64,000 nt of DNA. Origin: Thermus amyloliquefaciens (lineage in GTDB: Bacteria; Deinococcota; Deinococci; Deinococcales; Thermaceae). The translations under genes and the position numbers were made by a program. The notes below the pieces were generated by a model, which worked only from the letters and a program-made list of their open reading frames with translations, was not told the origin of the DNA and ran no database searches. Below are positions 1 to 7,145 of this stretch, piece by piece. Position 1 is the stretch's first letter; each line of letters begins with the position of its first letter. The stretch spans positions 682,001 through 746,000 of the forward strand of contig NZ_JQMV01000003.1 in assembly GCF_000744885.1 (NCBI RefSeq), given 5' to 3'.

Positions 1-2452
1 TGGGCCCGATGCGGAAGTGGAGCCTTCCCGTGGGGCTTTCCGGGCTGAAGGCGTAGTCCAGCCGCAAGGAGGGGAGGAGGGCCCCGAAGAGGTCCAGGTC
101 CAGCTGGAAGCCGAGGCCGGCCCCCCACTTCACCCCGCCGGTGTTGTCAGCGATCCCCAGGTCAGCGAAGAGGATGCCGTAGAGGTTGGTCCCCCCCTGG
201 GGGGAGAGGTTGAAGTTGTAGCGGTACTCCAAGCTCCCCGTGGCGAAGGAAAGCCCCCCGTACTTGCGGTCCTCGTAACCCCTTAGGAGGAAGGCCTCGG
301 CCCCGCCCCCGGAGAGGAAGAAGCGCTCGCTCTCTGGTGGGAAGCCCAGCAGGGTGCCCGCGGAGAGGCGGAAGGCCAGGGCCTGGCGTTTTTCCCCGTC
401 CAAGGGGGCGTAGGTCTTGCCCGTGGCCACCACCGGCACGAAGAAGCTCCGGCCTCCCGTGTCGGGGAGGGAGAGGCCCAAGCCGGTGCTCAGGCCCGCC
501 TCGTACCCCTGGGTGCGGAAGCGGGGGTTGTCCACCTGGGTGTAGGTGAGGCCGGTGTCCAGCCTCAGGGTCCAGCCGGGGGTGGGGAGGAGGCCTTGGG
601 CCAGGGTGGGGTTCTTGTACCCGGTGCCGTCGCAATACTTGGGGTCGCTGGGACCGGCGGCGGGGTCGCAAGGGGCGTTGGGGTCATGGACCTCGAGGGC
701 ATACGCGGACCGCCTGGCGGAAAGCCCCAGGGATAGCCGCAGGTTCTCCAGGTCCTGGGAGAAGGGGCGGGAGAGGGTGAAGCTCCCCCCGGTGCGCCTT
801 TCCGTGTACTCCCAGCCGGTGTCGGTGCTCCCGTCCAAAAGCTTGTTGTTGCCAAGGGGGGTGGAGAAGAGGCTAAGGGAGAGGCTGGTGCGCACTTCCT
901 TCAGGTCCAGGTAGTCCACGTAGAGCCAGGGGATGGCGTAGCTCACCGAGAGGGAGAGGTTGTCCCTGGCGTCGTTTTGCACGAAGGCCAGGTCCACCCC
1001 CACCTGGTGGGCCAGGCCGAAGAGGTTGGTCTCCTTGAAGGAGACGCTGCCCGACCAGCCCTCCAGGGAGCTCCAGCCGAGGGCGGGCTGGAAAAGCCCG
1101 GTGCGGGCCTCCTTGAGCCTGAGGACCACCACCACCTGGTCCTCCCTCTCCCCGGGGGCCAGGCCCACCTGGGGCGGCTCTGCGAGAAGCCCCGTGGCCA
1201 TGAGGCGGGCGATGCCCTGGCGCAGGGCCTGGACGCTGAAGAGGCTTCCCGGCTTGGGGAGCTCCCGCAGGATCACCTCCTCCTGGGTGCGGTGCTCCCC
1301 CTGCCACTCCAGGCGGTAGCCCCCGATCTTGAGCTCCACCACCTCCAGGCGGAAGACCCCCTCCTGGAAGCCAAAGCGCACGTCAGCCACCTCCAGGCCC
1401 TTCTCCCCGTAGTAGCCCGCGAGGCGCCGGGCGTCCTCCTGGGCCAGGAGGGGGGTGTAGACCTCCCCGGGCTTGAGCCGGAGAAGGCCCAGGAGGGTTT
1501 CCGCCGGGAAGGCGGTGGCCCCGCGGAGCTCCACCCGCTCGATCACCCCCCCTTCCGGGCCCAGCTGGAGCTGGACCACCACCCCTTCCCCCTCGGGGGT
1601 GAGGTTGAAGTTGACCACCCGGGAAAGTTTCCGGGAAAGGGCCTGCACCCCCTCCAGAAGGAGGTCGTAGCGCAGGTGGTCCCCGGGCTTCAGGGGGAAG
1701 CCCGTGAGGTCCAGGCCCTCTCCCTCCAGGCGCACCACCTTAAGCTCCCGCACCGCCACGGTGAGGATGCCCCCATCCAGGCGGCTACCCTGGGGGTCGG
1801 GGCCGCTATAGCGGTAGCCGGCCCTCTCGTAGCGGGCGGCGAGGCCCCTTAGGGCCTCCTGGTACTTGGCGAAGTCAAAGGGGCCATTCAGGGGCTCCAG
1901 GTCCTTGAGGAGCTCGGCCTCGGAAAGCAGGCTAACCCCCACAAGGCGCACCTCCTTCACCTCCGGGCTCTCCTCCACCCGGAAGGTGAGGAGCATCTTG
2001 CCCGCCTGCTCCTTGGCCTCCACCTCCACCTTGGGGACGAAGGGGAAGCCGTTTTGCCGGTAGGCCTCGGCCAAGGCCTTGGCCGCCTCCCCCGCCCGGA
2101 TGGGGTTGTAGGTGGCCTCTGGGCCGATGGCGAAGTTCTCCAGGAAGCGCAAAAGGGCCTCCTGGGGGAAGGCCTTCCCCTCCACCCGCACCTGGCCGAT
2201 GGGGGGGTAGGGGGTGAGGAGGACCTTGAGGAGATCCCCTTCCAGGCGCACCTCCACCTGCTGGAAGTAGCCGGTGGCCAGGATGGCCTTCCGGGCCTCC
2301 TCCAGGTTCCCCGGCTCATCCCCTGCGCCAAAGGGCAAGGCGGCCCGGGCCAAGGCCTGCAGCACAGGGTCGCCCCCTTCCACCACCACCTGGCGGATGG
2401 GGGCGGCCAGGGCCAAGAGGCCCAGGAACCCCAGGGCAAAAAGCCGTTTCAT
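1..2452 (-). CDS. bamA: BamA/Omp85-family outer-membrane assembly protein, 3' end outside window
   Basis: Folds and inserts beta-barrel proteins into the outer membrane. 817 codons are visible without a stop and the gene continues past base 1. The N-terminus is a Sec signal peptide (MKRLFALGFLGLLALA). About six POTRA-like repeats follow to roughly residue 430, with motifs such as GQVRVEGKAF, VKEVRLVGVSLL and IERVELRGATAFP. The rest is a beta-barrel with alternating residues and an LRGYED motif near residue 720, matching the VRGF-type motif of Omp85 proteins. The start is ATG at 2452. A minus-strand -10 (TAAGCT, 2460-2465) ends 7 nt before it, which suggests a leaderless mRNA divergent from the phosphorylase gene. 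It could be the TamA rather than the BamA member of the family, but six POTRAs favour BamA. A giant tamB lies 4.7 kb away. Confidence 0.9.
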   Translation of the reverse strand, partial: MKRLFALGFLGLLALAAPIRQVVVEGGDPVLQALARAALPFGAGDEPGNLEEARKAILATGYFQQVEVRLEGDLLKVLLTPYPPIGQVRVEGKAFPQEALLRFLENFAIGPEATYNPIRAGEAAKALAEAYRQNGFPFVPKVEVEAKEQAGKMLLTFRVEESPEVKEVRLVGVSLLSEAELLKDLEPLNGPFDFAKYQEALRGLAARYERAGYRYSGPDPQGSRLDGGILTVAVRELKVVRLEGEGLDLTGFPLKPGDHLRYDLLLEGVQALSRKLSRVVNFNLTPEGEGVVVQLQLGPEGGVIERVELRGATAFPAETLLGLLRLKPGEVYTPLLAQEDARRLAGYYGEKGLEVADVRFGFQEGVFRLEVVELKIGGYRLEWQGEHRTQEEVILRELPKPGSLFSVQALRQGIARLMATGLLAEPPQVGLAPGEREDQVVVVLRLKEARTGLFQPALGWSSLEGWSGSVSFKETNLFGLAHQVGVDLAFVQNDARDNLSLSVSYAIPWLYVDYLDLKEVRTSLSLSLFSTPLGNNKLLDGSTDTGWEYTERRTGGSFTLSRPFSQDLENLRLSLGLSARRSAYALEVHDPNAPCDPAAGPSDPKYCDGTGYKNPTLAQGLLPTPGWTLRLDTGLTYTQVDNPRFRTQGYEAGLSTGLGLSLPDTGGRSFFVPVVATGKTYAPLDGEKRQALAFRLSAGTLLGFPPESERFFLSGGGAEAFLLRGYEDRKYGGLSFATGSLEYRYNFNLSPQGGTNLYGILFADLGIADNTGGVKWGAGLGFQLDLDLFGALLPSLRLDYAFSPESPTGRLHFRIGP

Positions 2453-2459
2453 GGCGCAA

Positions 2460-2499
2460 AGCTTACCAGAGCCGGGTGAAGGGGGCGTGAGAGTAGAAT
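2460..2499. promoter_or_regulatory. Divergent leaderless promoters for bamA and the nucleoside phosphorylase
   Basis: On the minus strand TAAGCT (2460-2465) ends 7 nt before the bamA ATG. On the plus strand TAGAAT (2494-2499) ends 7 nt before the ATG at 2507. I see no convincing -35 for either. The spacing would place transcription starts on or next to the start codons. Confidence 0.55.
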
Positions 2500-2506
2500 G
2501 TTCGCC

Positions 2507-3325
2507 ATGGAGGTTTACGAGAAGATCCAGGAGGCGGTGGCCTACATCCGCTCCAAGACCGGGTTCGTGCCCGAGGTGGGGATCGTCCTGGGCTCGGGGC
2601 TTGGCCCCTTGGCCGAGGAGGTGGCCAAGGAGGCGGAGATCCCTTACGGGGAGATCCCCCACTTCCCCCCTTCCACCGCCCCCGGGCATGCGGGGAGGCT
2701 GGTCCTGGGGGAGCTCGAGGGCAAGCGGGTTTTGGTCTACCAGGGCCGGGTCCACTACTACGAGGGCTACTCCCCCGAGGAGGTGGTCTTCCCCGTGCGG
2801 GTGGGGTATTTCCTGGGGGCCAGGACCTTCCTCCTCACCTCGGCGGCGGGAGGGCTTAACCCCCGGTTCCAGGCGGGGGGGATCATGCTCCACCTGGACT
2901 ACCTCAACGTGGCCGGGGTCAACCCCTTGCGGGGGAAAAACGACGAGCGCCTGGGCCCCCGTTTCCCCGTGATGTTTGAGGCCTACGACCCCGCCCTCAT
3001 CGAGCTGGCCCGCAGGGTGGCCCGGAGGCAGGACCTGCACCTTTTTGAGGGGGTGTACGCCTGGTTCCTGGGGCCCAGCTTCGCCAGCCGGGCCGAGCTC
3101 AGGATGCTTAGGGAGCTCGGGGCGGATGCCATCGGCATGTCCACGGTGCCGGAGGTCATCGCCCTGCGCCACCTGGGGGCCAGGGTCTTGGGGCTTTCCA
3201 CCATCACCGACATGGCGGTGCCCGAGAGGGAGCACCACGCCACGGAGGAGGAGGTGCTGGCGGTGGCCGCCAAGACCGGGCCCATTTTCCGCCGCTTCGT
3301 GCGGGGGATTTTGGCTGAGCTCTAG
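2507..3325 (+). CDS. Purine nucleoside phosphorylase, trimeric PNP/MTAP family, probable 6-aminopurine preference
   Basis: Cleaves purine (deoxy)ribonucleosides with phosphate in cytoplasmic purine salvage. The 272-residue protein has VLGSGLGPL (residues 27-35), PGHAGRLVLGEL (59-70), YQGRVHYYEGY (78-88), LTSAAGGLNP (110-119) and GMSTVPEVIALRHLG (210-224), the marks of the PNP/MTAP family. At the base-recognition sites of human PNP, Glu201 is replaced by Ala193 and Asn243 by Asp235 (STITDMA). The Asn-to-Asp change is known to favour adenosine-type substrates, so I infer 6-aminopurine specificity. An ATG at 2498 is in frame, but 2507 fits a leaderless start with -10 TAGAAT at 2494-2499. The yggS gene follows after 3 bases. 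Confidence 0.92.
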   Translation: MEVYEKIQEAVAYIRSKTGFVPEVGIVLGSGLGPLAEEVAKEAEIPYGEIPHFPPSTAPGHAGRLVLGELEGKRVLVYQGRVHYYEGYSPEEVVFPVRVGYFLGARTFLLTSAAGGLNPRFQAGGIMLHLDYLNVAGVNPLRGKNDERLGPRFPVMFEAYDPALIELARRVARRQDLHLFEGVYAWFLGPSFASRAELRMLRELGADAIGMSTVPEVIALRHLGARVLGLSTITDMAVPEREHHATEEEVLAVAAKTGPIFRRFVRGILAEL

Positions 3326-3328
3326 CCC

Positions 3329-3964
3329 ATGGGCCTGCCCCAGGTTTTGGAGGCCATGGAGGCCGCCTGCCGCCGCGCGGGGCGGCGGCCGGAGGAGGTG
3401 CGCCTGGTGGCGGTGACCAAGGAGAGGAGCGTGGAGGAGATCCAGGAGAAGGTTCTCCGCCACGGCGCCTTCCCCTTGGGGGAAAGCCGGGTGCAGGAGG
3501 CCCTGAGGAAGATGGAGCTCCTTCAGGCGGAGTGGCACCTGGTGGGCCCCCTGCAGCGCAACAAGGCCAAGTTCGCCCCCCGCTTCGCCCTCGTCCACTC
3601 CTTGGACTCCCTGCGCCTGGCGGAGGCCCTGGACCGGGTGGGGGAGAAGGTGGGGGTGAGGCTTAGGGTGCTTTTGGAGGTGAACCTGGGCCGGGAGCCC
3701 CAGAAGCACGGGTTTTTGGAGGAGGAACTCCCCGAGGCCCTCGCCCGGGTGCGGGAGATGCCGCACCTGGAGGTCTTGGGCCTCATGACGGTGCCCCCTA
3801 TGGGCCCGGAGGCCGTGGTCCGCCCCATCTTTCGCCGGCTTTCAGAGCTGGCCGACCGCTTTGGGCTTCCCGAGCGCTCCATGGGCATGTCCGAGGACTT
3901 CCCCATCGCCATTGAGGAGGGGGCCACCCTGGTGCGGGTGGGCCGGGCCCTTTTTGTAGACTGA
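3329..3964 (+). CDS. yggS: Pyridoxal phosphate homeostasis protein, YggS/PROSC family
   Basis: Cytoplasmic PLP-binding protein that buffers free pyridoxal phosphate. The 211-residue product carries the family's lysine in LVAVTKERS (around residues 26-34), ESRVQEA, WHLVGPLQRNK, LEVNLGREPQKHGF, the GLMTVPP motif, MGMSEDFPIAIEEGATLVRVGRALF near the C-terminus as a phosphate-binding loop, all in the expected order. It is slightly short compared with E. coli YggS (about 234) because the N-terminus is trimmed. It starts 3 bases after the phosphorylase stop and lies 7 bases before divIVA. In many bacteria yggS also sits beside cell-division genes such as divIVA. Confidence 0.93.
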   Translation: MGLPQVLEAMEAACRRAGRRPEEVRLVAVTKERSVEEIQEKVLRHGAFPLGESRVQEALRKMELLQAEWHLVGPLQRNKAKFAPRFALVHSLDSLRLAEALDRVGEKVGVRLRVLLEVNLGREPQKHGFLEEELPEALARVREMPHLEVLGLMTVPPMGPEAVVRPIFRRLSELADRFGLPERSMGMSEDFPIAIEEGATLVRVGRALFVD

Positions 3965-3971
3965 GGGACGC

Positions 3972-4421
3972 ATGGACTTAACCCCTTTGGACATTCGCTA
4001 TCAGGAGTTCCCCACCGGGCTTCGGGGGTACCAAAAGGAGGCGGTCAGGGCCTACCTGGCCCGGGTGGCGGAGGTTTTGGAGGGCCTCATTCAGGAGAAC
4101 GAGGGGCTTAAGGAAAGGCTTCGGGCCCTGGAGGAGGAGGTGGCCCGCCTGAAGGAGGCGGAAGGGGAGCTGAAGCGGGCAGTGGTGGCGGCGGAGAGGA
4201 TCGCCCGGGAGCTCAAGGCCCAGGCGGAACGGGAGGCGGAGATCATCCGGAAGGAGGCCCTGGCCGCCAAGGAACAGGTGCTCCGGGAGGCCGCCGAGGA
4301 GCTCAAGCGCCTCCGGGGGGAGGTGGAGCGGACCAAGCAGGAGAAGACCCTCTTCCTGGCCCAGTTCAAAGCCCTTCTGCAGGGGTACCTGGATTCCCTG
4401 AAGCGTTTGGAGGAGGCTTGA
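3972..4421 (+). CDS. divIVA: DivIVA-domain coiled-coil protein
   Basis: Probable pole- or septum-binding scaffold. Residues 1-40 match the DivIVA lipid-binding head (LTPLDIRYQEFPTGLRGY then a short helix), and the remainder to residue 149 is an uninterrupted charged coiled coil rich in Glu, Lys, Arg and Leu. The start ATG lies 8 bases after the yggS stop, in an apparent pnp-yggS-divIVA operon. The last 56 bases overlap the 3' end of the convergent DUF218 gene. The target membrane site cannot be told from sequence. Confidence 0.9.
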   Translation: MDLTPLDIRYQEFPTGLRGYQKEAVRAYLARVAEVLEGLIQENEGLKERLRALEEEVARLKEAEGELKRAVVAAERIARELKAQAEREAEIIRKEALAAKEQVLREAAEELKRLRGEVERTKQEKTLFLAQFKALLQGYLDSLKRLEEA

Positions 4422-5043
4422 GGCCGTGCCCCCCGGGGAAGGGCCGGAGGCCCAGGTAGAGCCAGAGGCGGTAGAGGGCCTCCCGGAGCCAGTAGGCCAG
4501 GGGGTAGGCCCCGGGCACCCCGTGGCCCTCCGCCCGCAGGCCCAGAAGCCGGGCCAGGAAAAGGGCCCGGGCCAGGTGGGGGGCGTCGGTGACCAGGAGG
4601 ACCCGCCCGGAGAGGTGGGGTTTGAGGAAGAGGAGGTTCTCGTAGGTGGTTTGGCTTTGGGTCTCGCAGAGGAGGGCCTCCTGGGGGACCCCCTTGGCCC
4701 TTAGGTAACGGCACCCCACCTCCCCTTCGCTGTACCGGTCCCCGGGGAGCCTGCCCCCCGCCACCGCCACCCTGGGGGCCAGGCCCTTTTGGTAGAGGCG
4801 CAAGGCCGCCTCGAGGCGCCTTTCCAAGGCGGGGGAGGGCCTACCCCCGTACTGGGCTGCCCCCAGGACCACGATCCAGTCGTAGCCCGGCTGGGCCGGG
4901 GTTGGGTACCCCCTCCCAAGGGGAGGCCCCAAACCCCCTGCCCCTGGGTCCTGGGGAAAGGCCGCACCCTGGGGCAAGGCCCAGGCGTTGCCGCTTAGGA
5001 GGCTTAGAAGGAGGGCCACAAGGAGCCGGCACACCCTTTTCAA
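4366..5043 (-). CDS. DUF218/YdcF-SanA family envelope protein
   Basis: Members of this family act in envelope biogenesis, but the substrate is unknown for most. The 225-residue protein has an N-terminal hydrophobic signal or anchor (VCRLLVALLLSLLSGNAWA). The DUF218 core follows: WIVVLGAAQYGGRPSPALERR at about 56-76, VAVAGGR, ETQSQTTYENL and VLLVTDAPHLARA. These contain the conserved Asp/Ser/Thr/His pattern of the family. The start is a TTG at 5043 preceded by GAGGGG five bases upstream on the minus strand. The 3' end overlaps divIVA by 56 bases. The CCCC-stem hairpin at 5049-5074 lies directly upstream of the start. Confidence 0.85.
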   Translation of the reverse strand: MKRVCRLLVALLLSLLSGNAWALPQGAAFPQDPGAGGLGPPLGRGYPTPAQPGYDWIVVLGAAQYGGRPSPALERRLEAALRLYQKGLAPRVAVAGGRLPGDRYSEGEVGCRYLRAKGVPQEALLCETQSQTTYENLLFLKPHLSGRVLLVTDAPHLARALFLARLLGLRAEGHGVPGAYPLAYWLREALYRLWLYLGLRPFPGGHGLKPPPNASGNPGTPAEGL

Positions 5044-5048
5044 TCTAT

Positions 5049-5074
5049 CCCCTCGTGGCGCAAGCTACGAGGGG
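5049..5074. repeat. Hairpin repeat copy 1 (CCCCTCGTGGC / GCTACGAGGGG)
   Basis: An 11-bp stem with one G-T wobble closes a GCAA loop. It belongs to the same family as the hairpins at 26225, 36153 and 38321. Unlike those it does not follow any gene: it lies upstream of both the DUF218 gene and hflX, and its left arm abuts the ribosome binding site of the DUF218 gene. Confidence 0.7.
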
Positions 5075-5146
5075 GGGAAGGGCCTTGGGGCTTCCCCCTT
5101 CTTTGGGGCCACCCCCGTGCCCCCAGGGACAGGGGCGGATTTTTGG

Positions 5147-5152
5147 TATACT
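5147..5152 (+). promoter_or_regulatory. -10 element of hflX
   Basis: TATACT ends 9 bases before the TTG start at 5162. No clear -35 is visible 17 bases upstream. The close spacing suggests a leaderless or nearly leaderless transcript. Confidence 0.5.
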
Positions 5153-5161
5153 GAAGGGGCA

Positions 5162-6844
5162 TTGGAGAAGATCTTCGGCAGGACGGAAGGGCTCAAGAAG
5201 AGCGAGCTTAAGCGGCTTTCCAATCTGTACCGGAGGCGCATCCCCAAGGAAAGGGTCCTCACCCCCGAGCTGGCCCAGGTTTTGGCCGGGCTCTCCCAGG
5301 AGGTGGGGAGGCCCATCAGCCTCCTCCTGGACCGGGAAGGCCGGGTGGTGCGGGTGGGGGTGGGGGACGCCAAGGACCTGCCCATCCCCGAGGGGGCCAG
5401 GGGGGAAAGGCGGCTTTCGGGCTTCCGCCTCCTCCACACCCACCTGGCCAAGGGGGGGCTTTCCCGTCCGGACCTTTCCGTGCTCTTCCTGAACCGGTTG
5501 GACAGCCTGGCGGCCCTGGAGGTGGAGGAGGGCCGGCCCACCCTGCTGCACCTGGCCTTCCTCGCCCCGCCCAAGGGCCGGATGGCTTCCCGGGGGGAAC
5601 CCCTGGAGGAGGACTGGCGCATCCTGCCCCCGAGGCCCTACTTCCAGTACCTGGACCTTGACCATGGGGCGGAGGTGGAGGCCCTGGAGGAGGAGCTGGC
5701 CCGCCAGGCCCGGGTGCGGGAGCTTTTGGACGGGAGCGGGGAGCGGGCCATCCTGGTGGGGGTGGACCGGGGGGAGGGCCCTGAGGCGGAGGCTTACCTC
5801 TCGGAGCTGGCCGAGCTCACCCGCACCGCCGGCGGGGTGCCGGTCAAGAGGGTGCTGGTCTTCCGTCAGCACCTGGACCCCCGCTACCTGGTGGGGCTTG
5901 GGAAGCTGGAGGAGCTCAAAAGCCTCGCCTACCACGAAAACGCCTCCACCCTCATCTTCGGCCTGGAGCTTACCCCCACCCAGGCCCGGGAGATCGAGAA
6001 GGTCACGGGCCTCAAGGTCCTGGACCGGACCCAGCTCATCCTGGACATCTTTGCCCTGCACGCCAAAACCCCTGAGGCCCAGACCCAGGTGGAGCTGGCC
6101 CAGCTAAGGTACCTCCTGCCGCGCCTGGTGGGGAAGGGGAAGGAGATGAGCCGCCTCGGGGGTGGGATCGGCACCCGGGGCCCCGGGGAGACCAAGCTGG
6201 AGGTGGACCGGAGGAGGCTTCAGGAGCGCATTGCTCACCTCAGCCACAAGCTGGAGGAGTTCACCCGGCGCCGGGAGGAGGCCAGGAGGCAGCGGAAGCG
6301 CCGGGGGGTGCCCCTGGTGGCCGTGGTGGGCTACACCAACGCGGGCAAGACCACCCTGCTTCAGGCCCTGGCCCGGGGCGGGGAGCCGGGGGAGGACAAG
6401 CTCTTCGCCACCTTAAGGCCCCTCACCCGCCGGGGCTTTGTGCCGGGGGTGGGGGAGGTGCTCTTCACCGACACCGTGGGCTTCATCCGCCAGATGCCCA
6501 AGGAGCTCCTCACCGCCTTCCGGGCCACCCTCGAGGAGGTGCGGGAGGCGGACCTTCTCATCCACGTCCTGGATGCTTCAGAGGAGGGGGCTTTGGGGAG
6601 GTACCGGGTGGTGGAGGAGTTGCTGGCGGAGCTGGGGGTGGAGGCCCCCCGGGTTTTGGCCCTCTCCAAGGCGGACCGGGCCGCCCCCTACGACCTCCTC
6701 TACCTGAGGGAAAGGCTAGGGGGGGTACCGGTTTCCGCCCTCAAGGGCACGGGGCTTCCCGAGCTCAAAGGGGCCTTGGCCGAGGCCCTTTTGCGGGTGG
6801 GGGTGCGGCCCCAGCCCTGGGCCCAGGCCCCTCAGTACACGTAA
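5162..6844 (+). CDS. hflX: Ribosome-associated GTPase HflX
   Basis: GTPase that binds the 50S subunit and rescues stalled or heat-damaged ribosomes. After an N-terminal extension of about 200 residues come the HflX domain ([50 protein letters not shown]) and a C-terminal G domain. The G domain shows [11 protein letters not shown] (G1), [10 protein letters not shown] (G2), [11 protein letters not shown] (G3) and ALSKAD (G4). I chose TTG at 5162 because TATACT lies just upstream and the encoded [10 protein letters not shown] start fits the family. An in-frame start as early as 4988 would add 58 unlikely residues that read through the hairpin. Product 560 residues. The 3' end overlaps acylphosphatase by 13 bases. 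Confidence 0.92.
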   Translation: MEKIFGRTEGLKKSELKRLSNLYRRRIPKERVLTPELAQVLAGLSQEVGRPISLLLDREGRVVRVGVGDAKDLPIPEGARGERRLSGFRLLHTHLAKGGLSRPDLSVLFLNRLDSLAALEVEEGRPTLLHLAFLAPPKGRMASRGEPLEEDWRILPPRPYFQYLDLDHGAEVEALEEELARQARVRELLDGSGERAILVGVDRGEGPEAEAYLSELAELTRTAGGVPVKRVLVFRQHLDPRYLVGLGKLEELKSLAYHENASTLIFGLELTPTQAREIEKVTGLKVLDRTQLILDIFALHAKTPEAQTQVELAQLRYLLPRLVGKGKEMSRLGGGIGTRGPGETKLEVDRRRLQERIAHLSHKLEEFTRRREEARRQRKRRGVPLVAVVGYTNAGKTTLLQALARGGEPGEDKLFATLRPLTRRGFVPGVGEVLFTDTVGFIRQMPKELLTAFRATLEEVREADLLIHVLDASEEGALGRYRVVEELLAELGVEAPRVLALSKADRAAPYDLLYLRERLGGVPVSALKGTGLPELKGALAEALLRVGVRPQPWAQAPQYT

Positions 6845-7098
6845 AACCCCTTTAGCCCGGTCTCCTCGGCCCACTGAACCTCCACCGCCTCCACCCGGCT
6901 TAGGCGGGGGCCCTGCTGGAGGTGGTGGAGGAAGGCCAGCAGGTCCTCCTTAGGGCCTTCCGCCACCACCTCCACCCGGCCGTCGGGGAGGTTTTCCGCA
7001 TAGCCCGAAAGGCCGAGCTCCAGGGCCTTCTTCTGGGCGAAGGCCCGGTACCCCACCCCCTGCACCCGTCCCTTCACCAAGGCCACCAGGCGCGGCAT
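6832..7098 (-). CDS. acyP: Acylphosphatase
   Basis: Small cytoplasmic enzyme hydrolysing acyl phosphates such as carbamoyl or acetyl phosphate. The 88-residue protein has the signature [11 protein letters not shown] (residues 10-20), with the phosphate-binding loop and catalytic Arg. The second signature, [17 protein letters not shown] (32-48), contains the catalytic Asn. Length and fold order match the family. It converges on hflX with a 13-base overlap. A minus-strand -10 (TAAAAT, 7105-7110) ends 6 bases before the ATG, which indicates a leaderless mRNA. Confidence 0.96.
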   Translation of the reverse strand: MPRLVALVKGRVQGVGYRAFAQKKALELGLSGYAENLPDGRVEVVAEGPKEDLLAFLHHLQQGPRLSRVEAVEVQWAEETGLKGFYVY

Positions 7099-7104
7099 GG
7101 TGGC

Positions 7105-7110
7105 ATTTTA
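7105..7110 (-). promoter_or_regulatory. -10 element of acyP
   Basis: TAAAAT read on the minus strand, six bases before the ATG at 7098. The -35 region has no obvious match. Confidence 0.5.
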
Positions 7111-7145
7111 GCCCCCTTGCCACGCGTTTTTCATCTCCCTTGCCT

